Shown piece by piece: positions 24,515 to 36,265 of a stretch of DNA of 64,000 nucleotides. Position 1 is the first letter of the stretch, and the number at the start of each line of letters is the position of its first letter. The notes below the pieces were generated by a model. It ran no database searches and was not told where the DNA came from. It worked only from the letters and a program-made list of their open reading frames with translations. Made by a program: the position numbers and the translations under genes. Source of the stretch: Solanum dulcamara (Eukaryota > Streptophyta > Magnoliopsida > Solanales > Solanaceae); contig NC_077243.1 of assembly GCF_947179165.1 (NCBI RefSeq), forward strand, positions 29,030,001 through 29,094,000. Reading direction: 5' to 3'.

Positions 24515-26030
24515 GTGGTGAGTAATTGAACAAATCGATGCAATGAATTAAAACGGGTACTCAGACTTCCCCGTGATCCATACAAGCATTTCAATAACCC
24601 TTAAGAAATGAAGTTACTCAAACTATCATAGGGTGATCGCAAGCGGAAACTGAAAATAAAAAATATTGTGGTATTTTGCAGAAACTCAAAAAACAAATGT
24701 CAAGTGTGGCAGTACGGGAGACCATCACGGGCCATGAAGATCATCACGGATCGTGAAGGCTTTCATATTTCCTTCTAGTGGCTATGTCTCAGGAGGTGCT
24801 TGGAAAATTTCTAAGTGTAGGAACCACGGAACAGCACCACGGTCCGTGATGGAATTCATGGTTTGTAATGCCTTTCGTGGTCCTATACTTGGAAATTCTC
24901 GGTTGGGAGGACAACGGTCCTCCAACATGGTTCGTGTAGTGCAATACGGTTAGTGCTGAAGGTCATCATCCTCGACCTCTCAGTTCTGCCATTAACAACC
25001 AAACTTTGCAACCTATTAAACAACTTCAGTCCATTAGACATACAAAACACAAGTACACTTACATTGGCAAACTAATATCATTAAGCATTTGACTCTTATA
25101 TCACATAATCACAAAATTCGAATTCAACTACCACAATAAATTTTACCATCATAGAAAAAAAATAAAAATTCGAACCTATCTCATTCAATTAATTCACAAT
25201 GTGCCTCATAGTCATAATAAAATCACCGCAATAATATAAGAAAGTGAAAAGAATACCTACTTGATTTTCTTTTCCAAGTTGACTAAATCGTTCAAAGTAG
25301 TAGGGTACACAATGGTCACTCACAAAAAACTATATGCAATTTTAAAATTGTGGGAGTTGGACAATTTTTATACGAAGGAATAAAAAAGGTGGTCGTGGTG
25401 TTGTTGCGTATTAGGAAAGAGCGATAAATGCCCGAATTTTGTGGCAAAAAATGGTAATAACCAAAAAAAACCCTAATATATTTGGACCCAGGTCGAAACC
25501 TGGTCAACTAAACTTAATATGGCCAACTAGGCTTCACGATCTGTGTTGAGTACTCGTGAAGAGGACCACGGATCGTATTCCGCTTTCGAGACATGGGAGT
25601 TGAACAAAATAGAAAGGGATTTACCTAGGTTGCATGGAGGGAAAAATATTCTGTGAAATTCTTCACAGCCCTTAATGCCTACCGTATTGGTGGACTTGAC
25701 AAAAAAATGAGGTGCCTTACCTGGGATTCATGGAAGGCAAAATGGTCCGTTAAGTGAAACACGAACCATAATTCCTCCCGTAATCCTAAAGGTCCTGGGG
25801 ACTGAGTTCATCACGCCACACCACCATGGGGCATGGTAACCTATACAGTCTGTATAGGCGCCCGTAGTGGGGAGCTTAGGCCAATTTGTTTTATGTTTTT
25901 CTCCTCCTCTAAGACCCTGCACTCACGGAATACACCATGACACTATAAAATATCAAATAATGGAATTTAACCTATCTAATGCTAATACAATCCTTGGGTT
26001 GCATCCCAAGCAGAGCTTGATTTAACGCTG
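24515..26030 (-). other. Element B spacer between pol and env-slot ORF, rich in CACGG-CCGTG motifs
   Basis: No coding sequence. Diverged copies of the motif seen in B's LTRs occur at 24715-24765, 24825-24870, 24905-24950, 25535-25575, 25740-25780 and 25800-25870. This looks like expansion of an LTR-like motif into the interior. Confidence 0.5.
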
Positions 26031-26240
26031 AGGCACGACGCAGGTCCCTTGATTAGTCAGACTTCATCAAGTTGGAATATTTCCATCACTTTAACTTCTT
26101 CCGAAGTTCCCAAGTACCGCTTCACTCGTTGTCCATTCACTTTGAACCTATGACCATCTTGAGCTTCAAGTTCCACTACTCCATAAGCAAATACTTGTGT
26201 GATGGTGAAAGGTCCAGATCACTTTGACCTTAGGTTGCTT
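26031..26240 (-). pseudogene. Element B pol, last codons (integrase C-terminus)
   Basis: Reads S-N-L-R-S-K-stop-S-G-P-F-T-I-T-Q-V-F-A-Y-G-V-V-E-L, then F-K-V-N-G-Q-R-V-K-R-Y-L, the usual end of Athila pol, with one W codon turned to TGA. The residues expected just before (L-K-L-F-P) are at 45765-45784 on the other strand. So one gene is split over 19.5 kb, with a Tekay-type LTR end at each broken edge. Confidence 0.85.
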
Positions 26241-26245
26241 GGAAA

Positions 26246-29200
26246 TGTAATGACCCTCAAGGTCATTTTTAGAATTTTTATAAAATGACCATTTTACTCC
26301 TCCTTTTAGTTGCCCCGAGTTATTTCTGATTGGTACCGAGTGTTGATTTTTAGAAAATCCTATGAAAAGTTGTGTCTTTGAAAATTTTGAGTTTTCATAA
26401 GCTTTAAGTATTAAAAAGTGGTATTTGGGGTCAATCAGAGCTACAGGTCTCGGAATAGAATTCTGTCGATTCCAACAGCTCCAAAATGTCGATATTGTCT
26501 TATAAGACTTTACAGAATCAGTTTTGGAGTTGTAACGAAGATTTGAGGCCTTGAGTTGAGAATTTGAGGAATTTTAAGCCAAGGTTTTACTTTGGTCAAT
26601 TTTTGAAGTTCTGCTACTCGGAATGGAATCTTGACAACTCCATTGGGTTCGAGAGATGATTTTTGATCTAGAAGAAATATTGGGTGAATATTTAGAGGTC
26701 CCGGGCCCATTTTGGTATTTTGAAGGCCTAAGTAGGTTTAGTTATGACTTTTCGAGTTTCGGGTCAAAGAAACCTCGAATTTGAATTCTAATAGTTCCAT
26801 TATCTCTGAAATGGCTAAATTAATTTAGTAGCATTGTTGGCATTACTATCAAGGCAATCGATATGAGTTTGGGGTCATTTAACGCTTTTAACTTTGAAAG
26901 TTAGCCTATGGTTGACTTTGATCAACATTTTTAAAAATCGAGCTCGGATGAAAATTCTGACAGTGCGGTTAGTTCCGAAATGTTGATTTTAGTCTAGAAT
27001 GACCCTTCGTTCACTTTTTGAGGCTTCCAGTCTAATCTCAAGGCCCGTTGTGGAATGTGGCTTAAAATGACACTTGAATATGGGACCCACTTTTTATAAA
27101 AATGCTCCCGTATGGTAATTATGAATGCGCCATTGAGTCCGAAACATTGAATTTAGTGAGGTAGCATATTTGGTTTATTTTTATCGTATTCCGAATGAAT
27201 CCCGAGCACCCCGTCGGAGATTTTGAATTTTTGCAAAAATCTACAGTAGCAGCAGTACAACAACCCTTTTTTTTCTTTTTTGGGTTTTTTCTCAACTTTA
27301 AAACCCTTTATCTTGGGCAAACTTGTGAGATTTGTTATGGAGAACGCATTGGGGAGCTTGAAAACTGATTTGGAGCATTCAATTCAATTATAATTGTTAT
27401 AACCCGTATTTTGCACATTTGGACATTTTGGGATAGTGGTAAGAAGTTAAGGATAAGGTTATGTTTTGATCTTGCTTGATACATAAGTTGGTTATGAAGA
27501 TTTTGGGATGTGAAAATATTGGAAAAGGCTAAGGGAAAAATTGGAGTTTCAAAAAAAAATTAGTTTCATGAATTCCCCCCAAATATATATGGACTAAGTG
27601 ATTGGGCTTGGAACTTTTTTTTAAAAAAAGAACAAGAGAATCCCAACCATAAGGAGTGGCCCATGGTCCAAAAAAGGACCCAAGCCCATGTAATTTATCC
27701 ATGTGATAAATGAATAAAAGGGGCCACTTAATCATAAATCATGGAACTTTCAAGACAAATTGAGAAAGGAGAAGAACCAAAGAAAAAAAAGAAGAGAAAA
27801 ATCGGTTATGGCCTAGGAAATTTTGGTCATTGAAATCTTGTTCTAAAAATTATTTTCTTCTAGTATTTCCACTAATTCAAGGGTCCTCTATAACGCGGTG
27901 TAGTTATTTCGGAAGATAGGATGATTGTTTCATCGATTTAATACCTTGGTCGAGTGGAGAAGTTAGGAGGAAAAGGTAAGAATTAATCCCTTTTTATTAT
28001 GTTATGAAGGCTTGTTTACATTGTAGTATGTAGAAATGGGTAGAATTTATGGAAATATGAAAGTTTGCATGGTGGGTGTGCATATGTGTATGGCCGTGTA
28101 TATGTATTGTTATATAGGCAAGATGAATTAAATTTTATGTAGTATTCTAGTTGTAGTTGTTGTGATCCTTATAAGGTAAAGGAAGGTTAAATGGGTTAAG
28201 TCGGCATTGAAATTGATTGTAGGAACTTATGTCATCTTAGTATGATTTTAGGATATTATGAAAATGAAATTGTTCGAGTGGGGATTGTTGTTGTCGACTA
28301 TGAATTTGAAAGTAGAAAATGCATCGTGATAGTTTTGTTGCATATATAGAGATTTCGGGTGAGATATGAAATTGGTGAACATTGTATAGCTTGCTTGGAA
28401 TGTTCTTGGCCTATGGTTGAACGATCTTAAATTAGTATATAAACACAAAAATATTGATATTGATTTGAAAGTGCAAAATTGAATTGGAAGTTGTTGCACC
28501 ATATAGACAATTTATGTTACGATGCGTTTCAAATCAATTGTTGATGTTATTGGTGTTGTTGTTGGTATGGTTGTTGACATTTTGATCGAGTTGAAATCTC
28601 GGGGATGTTGTATGTATAGGGGAGATGCTACCCAAATTTCTGTAGACAAGTATTGGTTAGGATTGAATTCTTAAAGCCTTATAGTTAATATTTGGTAAAT
28701 GTGACCAATTGTAGATTTGGAGGAAAACAGGATTTGAATTGGGACAAACGCAAAAGGCCAATAAGGTATGTAAAGCTTTACCTTTCCTTCTCTTGGCATG
28801 TCCTAGGTGTAATAAGTTTGTATACAAGCCTCGGGGACGACTCTACTCTTTGGAATCTACACCTAAACTTGCCCCTTTTTTATTCAGAAAAATTGAACTA
28901 AATATTTATGAATAGTTGGGGAAAAAATTGTCTAAACATCTAGGACTTGCACGAATAGGACCCGACTATCTTAGAACTCTTATAAATGACATCATAAAGT
29001 TTAACGTACGTAATTTGTGTATGTCACCTCATTTGGCCGAGGTGGGCCCACTATCCCTGAATTTCCCTTTATTGTTCCATTTGACTTATTTCTTGAGTAG
29101 AATTCAAAGGGAATTCTTTGTTACTTTTCCAACTACCAAAACGGCAATTGTTTTAACTATTTCCTTGAGTCTCAGAATAAATTTTGAAATATGAAAATGA

Positions 29201-30263
29201 GTTCAGAAAGACTATTTTAACATAGACCATCGTGACATTAAAAAGACATACACTATGATTACCGCTCAATTCCTCTTATATGATTTGTCATCAGAGTTAT
29301 TCTATCGAGTCTTTGTAAATGTTTTATATTTCATATTGCATTTAATTTCTCACTACTCTATTCATGGATGCCTCAATGCTTCCTCCACTGAGTCTGGGCC
29401 AGGACATGTTATCACGCGTACTTCTTTGCATTGTTTGCTGTGCCCCGATGTGAGGGGACATGCATGACATGTACATGGGTTGTGGTGTATGTTGTACCAT
29501 ATACACATATGCTGATGTCTGGGGATATGATATGATATGGACATTTGATATGATATGATCTGTTCTCTACTCTGGAGTATGTTGTGATGTGGCGCCAGTG
29601 ATGGGATGGCGACCACATTTTGTTCACCGAGTTCTGTAATGGAGACGGATATGACATATATTTTTCCGCATGCATTATCAGGGGTTGTGATAAGCATTTT
29701 GATATTCTGGATATTTCGCTCATTTCATTTTTGGACATTCTGTTCTGGTTATGACTTTATTTATTATAGTCCATGCTTTACATATTCGGTACATTTTCCG
29801 TACTGACCCCCTTTCTTTAGGGTCTGCGTTATATGCCCACAGGTACATACGCTTGATTTGCAGATCCGCTTGCTTAGGACATCCACTCTGCTGTTGACAG
29901 TGCTTCTTTATCCGGAGCCCCTATTTTGGTACTAACCTTTTTATTGCATATTTGTACACATTGGTGAGGGTTACGATGGGGCCCTGTCCCATTATATGAT
30001 TAGGCTATCATTCTGTAGAGGTCTGTACATTTGTGTTGTGGGTTCTATATAAGTTCTATGGGTTCTGTATATGTGTTTTGGGCTTTTGTGTTTCGTGACG
30101 GCCTTAACGGCCTTCGTGTGCTACATCTGCTCTCATGTGCTCTCTAGCGACCTCATTTGATTTCTACATTTCTTTATTCTGCTAGTATGCTAATTGGGGC
30201 TAAGGGTACGTATGAGTTTCCAACTCGGACATGATTCGTGATCTACGAGATTGGGTCGTGACA
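26246..30263 (+). repeat. Tekay/Del-type long LTR (C), 4.0 kb
   Basis: Starts TGTAATGACCC, ends GGGTCGTGACA. It has hallmarks of Tekay/Del LTRs: a GGGCCCTGTCCC block (29978), a TGACGGCCTTAACGGCCTT block (30097), and a general likeness to 32217-36260. The GGAAA before it (26241-26245) has its partner not at 30264 (ATAAT) but in complement at 45780-45784. It is not followed by a primer-binding site. So its right end was probably brought here by rearrangement. Small open frames inside are not genes. Confidence 0.78.
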
Positions 30264-30761
30264 ATAATACACTTTAAAATTAATAAATATTATATATTAT
30301 CGATATCTTTTAACGAATGTGGTGAATATATAATTAAAATATTTTAATACAAATATATTATAAGTATTATATGTGAATTTCAGATATTTTGGTACTATTT
30401 AAATTAGTTTTAAATTAGAATAATTAACTATTTTTTTAAAAGAAGAAGAAAGAGAAAGAGAGAAAAAAGGACCAATAAAGAGAAGAAGGATGCAAAAAAA
30501 AAGAGAAAAAGTACAAAAAAAGAGAAAGGACGAGAAAGAGAGAGAGAGAGAGAAGAGAAGGGTAATGAGTGATTTTAGTTATTAATTAAGATAAATATGC
30601 TATAGAAAGTAATAAAAAAAGAACCTAGAAAGGATAATTATTAATTTGAAAAAATTCATTTATGTAAAAAATCCTTAATGAAAGGGTAGTTTAAAGAGCC
30701 CATAAAAAATTCAATTGGCCCACAAAGTAGTAAATTCCCAAAAATAACCTATTGACTCTAA
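30264..30761. other. AT-rich flank with GA-rich tract
   Basis: Non-coding; a purine run (AAGAGAAAG type) at 30441-30562. In the inversion model this is the original downstream flank of element A, now reversed. The GA-rich tract resembles the one at 46722-46918. Confidence 0.6.
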
Positions 30762-31195
30762 TGTCATGGACTGAGACTTCAACTAAGACCTCTGTGCGGC
30801 TTGACAACTTACTCACAATTCTTTCACGATCTTGCAAGCTCAAGTAAGTCTTTTAGACTAGATCGCTAAGGGAATGCTAGATTATAAGAAAGACAAGAGA
30901 GCTTTTATGAAGAAGGCTTTGTATATTGCTTTGGAAGATTGCTTGTTACTTGATGTTCTTACAAATGAATGACCCCCTCTATTTATAATACTTCTAAGGG
31001 GCTTAAGTGTAAATAAAAATTACTATACAAGTCCTTCCATAATTATAAAAAAATCCCTATTCTAGAATTCTCTACATACTCTTGAGGATTCTAAGTCTTT
31101 CAAGACTTCTCTACAAGGTTCTAGAGTCTTCCATTAATCTCTCTAAGACTCTAGTTCTTTCCTCCTTTTCGATGATCAAGTGACAGGTCATGACA
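30762..31195 (-). repeat. 3' LTR of element A
   Basis: 434 bp. On the minus strand it runs from TGTCATGACCTGTC (31195) to GTCCATGACA (30762). It is preceded (minus strand) by a CAAGTGGGGGAGAA polypurine tract at 31196-31209, which identifies it as the 3' LTR of a minus-strand element. It is a full-length match to 17998-18430. Confidence 0.9.
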
Positions 31196-31209
31196 TTCTC
31201 CCCCACTTG

Positions 31210-32211
31210 ATGTGGCGACGACCGCGCCTTACTACTGCCGCAAGAACTACCAGACTTTGTCTTTAAACTGCCAACGGTTTTCATATCGATCCCATGTGGC
31301 CTCCTCTAAAGATTGTCCCTTCCAGTGAACAAGGAACATGGCAGTGGCCTGTTGTCCTCATTTTTTCTTGGCCTGGTAGTCCATAATGGCCTCAATGTCT
31401 CTGTCATGGGAGACGGTGATTGTAATTGGCGCCTGACTTGATTCGCCTCTTGTAGGATCATCCTTGCACTCATGGTATAGCTTCAGGACACTAGCATGGA
31501 AGACGGGATGAACCTTTAGATACGGTGGTATCTCCAACTTGTATGAGATCTTGCCAACCTTGGCAAAAATCCTGAACGGCCCCTCGTACTTTCATACCAT
31601 ATTTTGATGCACGCCTCCCAACTTCTTGAACTGCCTTGGGTTGAACTTAACCAAGACCATGTCTTCAATTTTATAATCCATGAGGCGATACTTGTGGTCA
31701 AAAAACTTCTTCATCTTCTTGGCTGCCTTGTCCAAATAGGACTTGGTAGTGTCAAGCTGTTCCTCAAACCCTTTGGCTATATGATAAGCCCCTAACCTCT
31801 TGCCCTTGAACGTGGTCGGTAGTGAATGTGGAGTTCGTGGCTGTTGGCCTATGGCTAAATCGAACGGTATCCTCTTCGTGGCTTCGCTCTTCTGCAAGTT
31901 ATATGAGAATTGGGCTACATCCAATAGCGTTGCCCAATCCCTTTGGTGAGACCTCACAAAGTGCCTTAGGTAGCACTCCAACAAGACCTTGACTCACACC
32001 GTTTGGTCGTCCATCTGAGGGTGGAAAATAGTGGAGAAGTGAAACTCCGTGTTTTGAATCTCAGATAACTCTCTCCAAAATTTCCCTGTGAAGCGGGGAT
32101 CCCTGTCACTAATGATATGCCTTGGCAGCCCCCAATACTTCACCACGTTCTTGAAAAATAGCTTGGCAGCCTCCTTAGTCGTGCAACTTTCTGTGGCGGG
32201 CATAAAGCTAG
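31210..32211 (-). pseudogene. Element A integrase C-terminal half and chromodomain
   Basis: From 32203 downwards: S-D-R-D-P-R-F (second catalytic Asp), F-H-P-Q-M-D-D-Q-T, then V and a stop where the catalytic Glu is expected (31994-31999). After the stop: L-L-E-C-Y-L-R-H-F-V, the D-V-A-Q-F-S-Y-N core, and a basic C-terminal domain with D-M-V-L-V-K-F. A decayed chromodomain follows at about 31440-31265 (F-L-V-H-W-K-G, E-A-T-W-D). The chromodomain places A among chromoviruses. Catalytically dead. Confidence 0.85.
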
Positions 32212-32216
32212 CATAC
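32212..32216. repeat. Target-site duplication CATAC (left) of the solo LTR
   Basis: CATAC repeats at 36261-36265, directly after the LTR. Five base pairs is the usual Ty3/gypsy duplication length. Confidence 0.88.
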
Positions 32217-35200
32217 TGTTACACCCTAGAAAATTTGTGTTACTAAGGTTACAGATGGCTTAATGTGAGCTCGAGGAGGAACAAATATTACAAGTATAAA
32301 GAATGAAATTCTACTGTAGTAGCATGAGGATAGCACGAGTATAATAATTGGAGTTTGAACAATATAATTGAAATGATATGTTAAAAGATATATAGCCCTC
32401 ATAACCGTAAATTGAGATGGGGCCCACATGATGGAATTTTTATAAAAAGAACATATGATAAGTTATATGGACAATATATGTGAAATTAAACACAACTCAA
32501 GAAGGACCCTTGAGCCAATTCAAAGTGGAAGCCATCAAAAAGATTTTTTTAAGTCATGTTTTTGGATGATCTAACTTCGGGAGGCCATAAACCCTTTGGT
32601 ATTTGGGAATTTGGGAAGACTCTCAAAAGGAAAGTCGTAGATAATTTAAATATCTTTCCAACCATAGGTTGTGGGTCAGAATATGACATCTGGATAAGAA
32701 GATATAGACATTTTAAGTCTGACAGACCGAACTAAATAGTGAATTCAGACCAACTCGGGTCAGGCCCAATACCCATGCCATTAAATCGAATTTTTCAGCT
32801 TTTCCTTCAGATTTTAGACCAAATAATATTCATAAATTTCCAGAGAGAGTGAGGGAGGATAACCCTAGAGAGAAACACTAAAATTGACCACAATTGAAGC
32901 CCTGAATCTTGAAGCTCATGAAGAGAAAAGTGTTGTACATCGCGTTGCCTTCAATTTGAGCTAAAAATTATCCAAGAAAGAGAAGTGTTGATGTGGTTTC
33001 TGCACACTTGAGGTAATATTATGGTCCCTTTTTTATTGTTAACAGGTTTATTTAAAGTTTTAATGAAGAAAATAGCAATATAAACTCGTTTATTGATTTG
33101 TTGACATTTATGAATTAAGGGCCATTTTAAGTGGATTAAATAGATGAAATTAGCTGTGTAATTATGTATAATAATTTTTTATATTGTTTTGATTTTGTTT
33201 ATGAGTTTTTGTTCTTGAATTTGGAAGATTAAAGTGTATGAAGATATTGTATATATATTTTGGAGCTCTTTAGTATGATATTTATAGGTTATGGTAGATC
33301 TTGGTATAACATTAATATAGTTTTCTTGCATTTAAATGGGTGATGTTACTGTCATGGGGATGCTGTGATATGGCATCAAATTAGATGAAAAGATTGTATG
33401 AAATAATGTATAAAAATTGGAGGTGGTTTGCTTGACGTATTGTAGGTGTTCATAAGGTTTTTGAGCATCCTTATGTTGTTAATTAGGGGCTGTTTTGATA
33501 TGTTGTCATTGCTCTTGTTGACCTTGAAAGATTAATTATATTTAGTTCTATATGTTGTATTGTATGTTGGTTGGATTGTTGTAGGAATGCTCCGATAAAA
33601 ACGTTAAGACTATGTTCATTAAAGATGACTTAAGATGTAATAGTTGTATGTGGATTTGGATTGTTGTCGGATGTTATGAATGTGGGATGCTTTAACTTAC
33701 AAATGATGTTATAATGAAGAGATTAACTTGTATTAAATAGAATTGGAAGCAATAAAACTCTATGATTAGTGTTGGTGTTGAAATGGACAGATTTGGAGTT
33801 GCTTGAATTAGATTGGTTTGATTGTCGTTGTTGCTATTATTGTCATGGATTATGTGATAAAAGTGAAGGGATTATATATGTTAATGTTGAATCTCCATTT
33901 GAGCCATATTGGGGATGTTCTAAACTAAAAATGGTGGATTAATATCGATTAATGTAGTGATTATTATTGTGGCTTATTACAAAATGAAAATGAAAGCATT
34001 CGACATGTCAAGTTGGAGTTGTAATTGATTTAAGGGTTGCTTGTAATGTGTGGCTGCTTGTGTTGAATTAAAGAATTAAGTGTAGTTATGATTATGCATT
34101 GTATGGTCAATTGTTAGGCTGTTCTAAATCATTTCCATAAGGTGTGGTGGCTGCAACCTATTAGGAATAATCCAATAGCATCGTAGTCGTCATGTTGATA
34201 ATTAACGAAAGTCGAATGTTATGTGGGTTGTTCGAAATATTCTTGAATCTCTTTTTGGCTAGTTTTAACATGATATTTTAATGTGTAATTATTTATGTTG
34301 CTTGGTGGTTGTATGGATGATTTGGAGACGAGAAAAGTGAGCATTATAGGGGAGGTGTTGTCCAATTTTTCTAGAAATAACCTACTAACGATGAAGTACG
34401 TTTTATGCCTTTCTATAGCCTAACCATAGTGCTTAATGTATTAATATAGGTTGAGACCCTATGGGGTAGCATATACAATTTGTGTGCGGATAAATGCTAA
34501 AGGTATGTAAAGCCTATCCTTTCTTTCTTTTGGGCATATCTTAGATATAAGTGACGAATGAAATGTATATGAAATTTGGGGTAATTCTATTCATAAGCTT
34601 TGAGCGCGATTCATGATTCTTATTCACTTCTTGATATTAGAACTCTTACAATAATTGAGCTATTGCTTCTCAAGTCTTTTATACGTTGGGAAGTAGTAAG
34701 TGTGTAAAGCTAATCTTTCTTTCTTTTGGCATGATCCATATGAAACCAATGGACGACGAATACACAAACTCCAAAGAGGCTCTTATTCTTAGATACACTA
34801 GGATGGTTAATTCTCTTGATTTCCTAGAACTTATATAATTTGGTATGATTAATAGTTTGGAATAATTCATGATTCTTATACACTCCTTAATGTTGGAACT
34901 CTTAGAATAATTGAGCTACCGCCCTCACGTCTTCTATACGATTGGATAGTGATTGATGCTTAAAAGCTCCTATTCTTAAAAGGCTCTATGATGACTAAAG
35001 TCCTTAACTATCATAAGTTGTCCCGTATTAATTTGATATGTGACTAAGATTTCTAAGACTTTACTTACATAGTTCATGATGATAGTTAGAGAGAACTTGA
35101 CATAACTACCATTTTGATATTCGAGTGTTAGCTTATTTTACTCATTCTATTGAGTCTCAGATGATTGTTACACATGGTTTCTAATGATACCTTATTCATG

Positions 35201-36260
35201 CATATTGTTATTATATTATCCACCGAGTCCTATGATAGGGCGGGTATATTATCATGTATAGTTCCATTATATTATCTACTGAGTCCCTCACTAGGGATGG
35301 GTACACATATTTTACTACATAATTCACCGAGTCCCTCACTAGATCCAGGTACGATATATGATGATACAATGATATAATTATGGCAGCGAGTCTCACAACG
35401 GGCCGGGTACGGTATATGTGTATACGACTTTATTCACCGAGTTCCTTACTAGAGGGCCGGATATGGTATATGTATATGATGATGTGATAATATGATAATA
35501 TGACGATACGAATTTATTTATCGAATCCCATAATGAGCCGGGCATGGCAATATGTATGACGTCATTTGTGAAATACAAGTACAGTGATTTCTTGATTTTA
35601 ATACTTGTCTCCTGAATCTCTACTTCAGATGTGATCTCATTTATGGTATTTTATGCTTTATAGACTTAGTACATATATCGTACTGACTCCCTCTATTCGG
35701 GGGGCTGTATTTCATGCTTGTAGGTACAAATATTCATTTCAGAGATTCATCAGCTTAGGATTTCCACTCAGCAATTTTGGAAAGTGCTTCATTGTCTCGG
35801 AGCCTAGAATTTTGGTATAGACCTCTTGATGTATATATATTTATTTATCTAGGGGTATGACAGGGCCCTATCACGTCATATGATATAATTGATATTCTTA
35901 GAGGTCTATAGAAATATATGTGGGTTGTATATAGACGTTGTCCAATAAGTTAACGACTTATGTTTTGAGGATGTTCCCTTTTGATATGGTAGCCTTATCG
36001 GCTTGCGCATATGTATATAGTGGGACGTTCCTACATGTAATGACGGCCTTGTCGGCTTACGTACCATGTTATCATTTGACGATTGTGACTCCTCAAGAGA
36101 CAGGTTGCGTTAATATAAAAATATGGGACAGTTTTGAGATGACATTTTATTTTTTTAAATTCCATATCATGTTTTGTTGTGAATTGATTATAGTTAACAT
36201 ATATGTACACGAGTGTCTAGTCTAGGAACTAGTCATGACCCACGGGGTTGGTTCATGACA
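32217..36260 (+). repeat. Solo LTR of a Tekay/Del element, 4,044 bp
   Basis: Starts TGTTACACCCT, ends GGTTCATGACA, with a perfect CATAC duplication on both sides, so it is a solo LTR left after LTR-LTR recombination. It has a GGGCCCTATCACGTC block (35866) and a GGCCTTGTCGGCTTAC block (36043), both related to the LTR at 26246-30263. The interior 35200-35560 repeats a CACCGAGTCCCTCACTAG-type unit about seven times. It splits the integrase of element A between its first and second catalytic Asp. Confidence 0.9.
35217..35545 (+). repeat. Diverged tandem repeat inside the solo LTR
   Basis: About seven copies of a roughly 50-bp unit with a CACCGAGTCCCTCACTAG-like core followed by a GGTACGGTATATG-like half (35220, 35278, 35327, 35386, 35435 and 35520 region). 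Typical of Tekay-type LTRs; small frames here are by-products. Confidence 0.65.
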
Positions 36261-36265
36261 CATAC

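Noticed and set aside
29362..29738. Overlapping His/Cys-rich frames on - inside the long LTR
   Set aside because: They lie in repetitive LTR sequence, with no gene context or start signal.
35165..35578. Several small frames on both strands at 35.2-35.6 kb
   Set aside because: Caused by the tandem repeat in the solo LTR.
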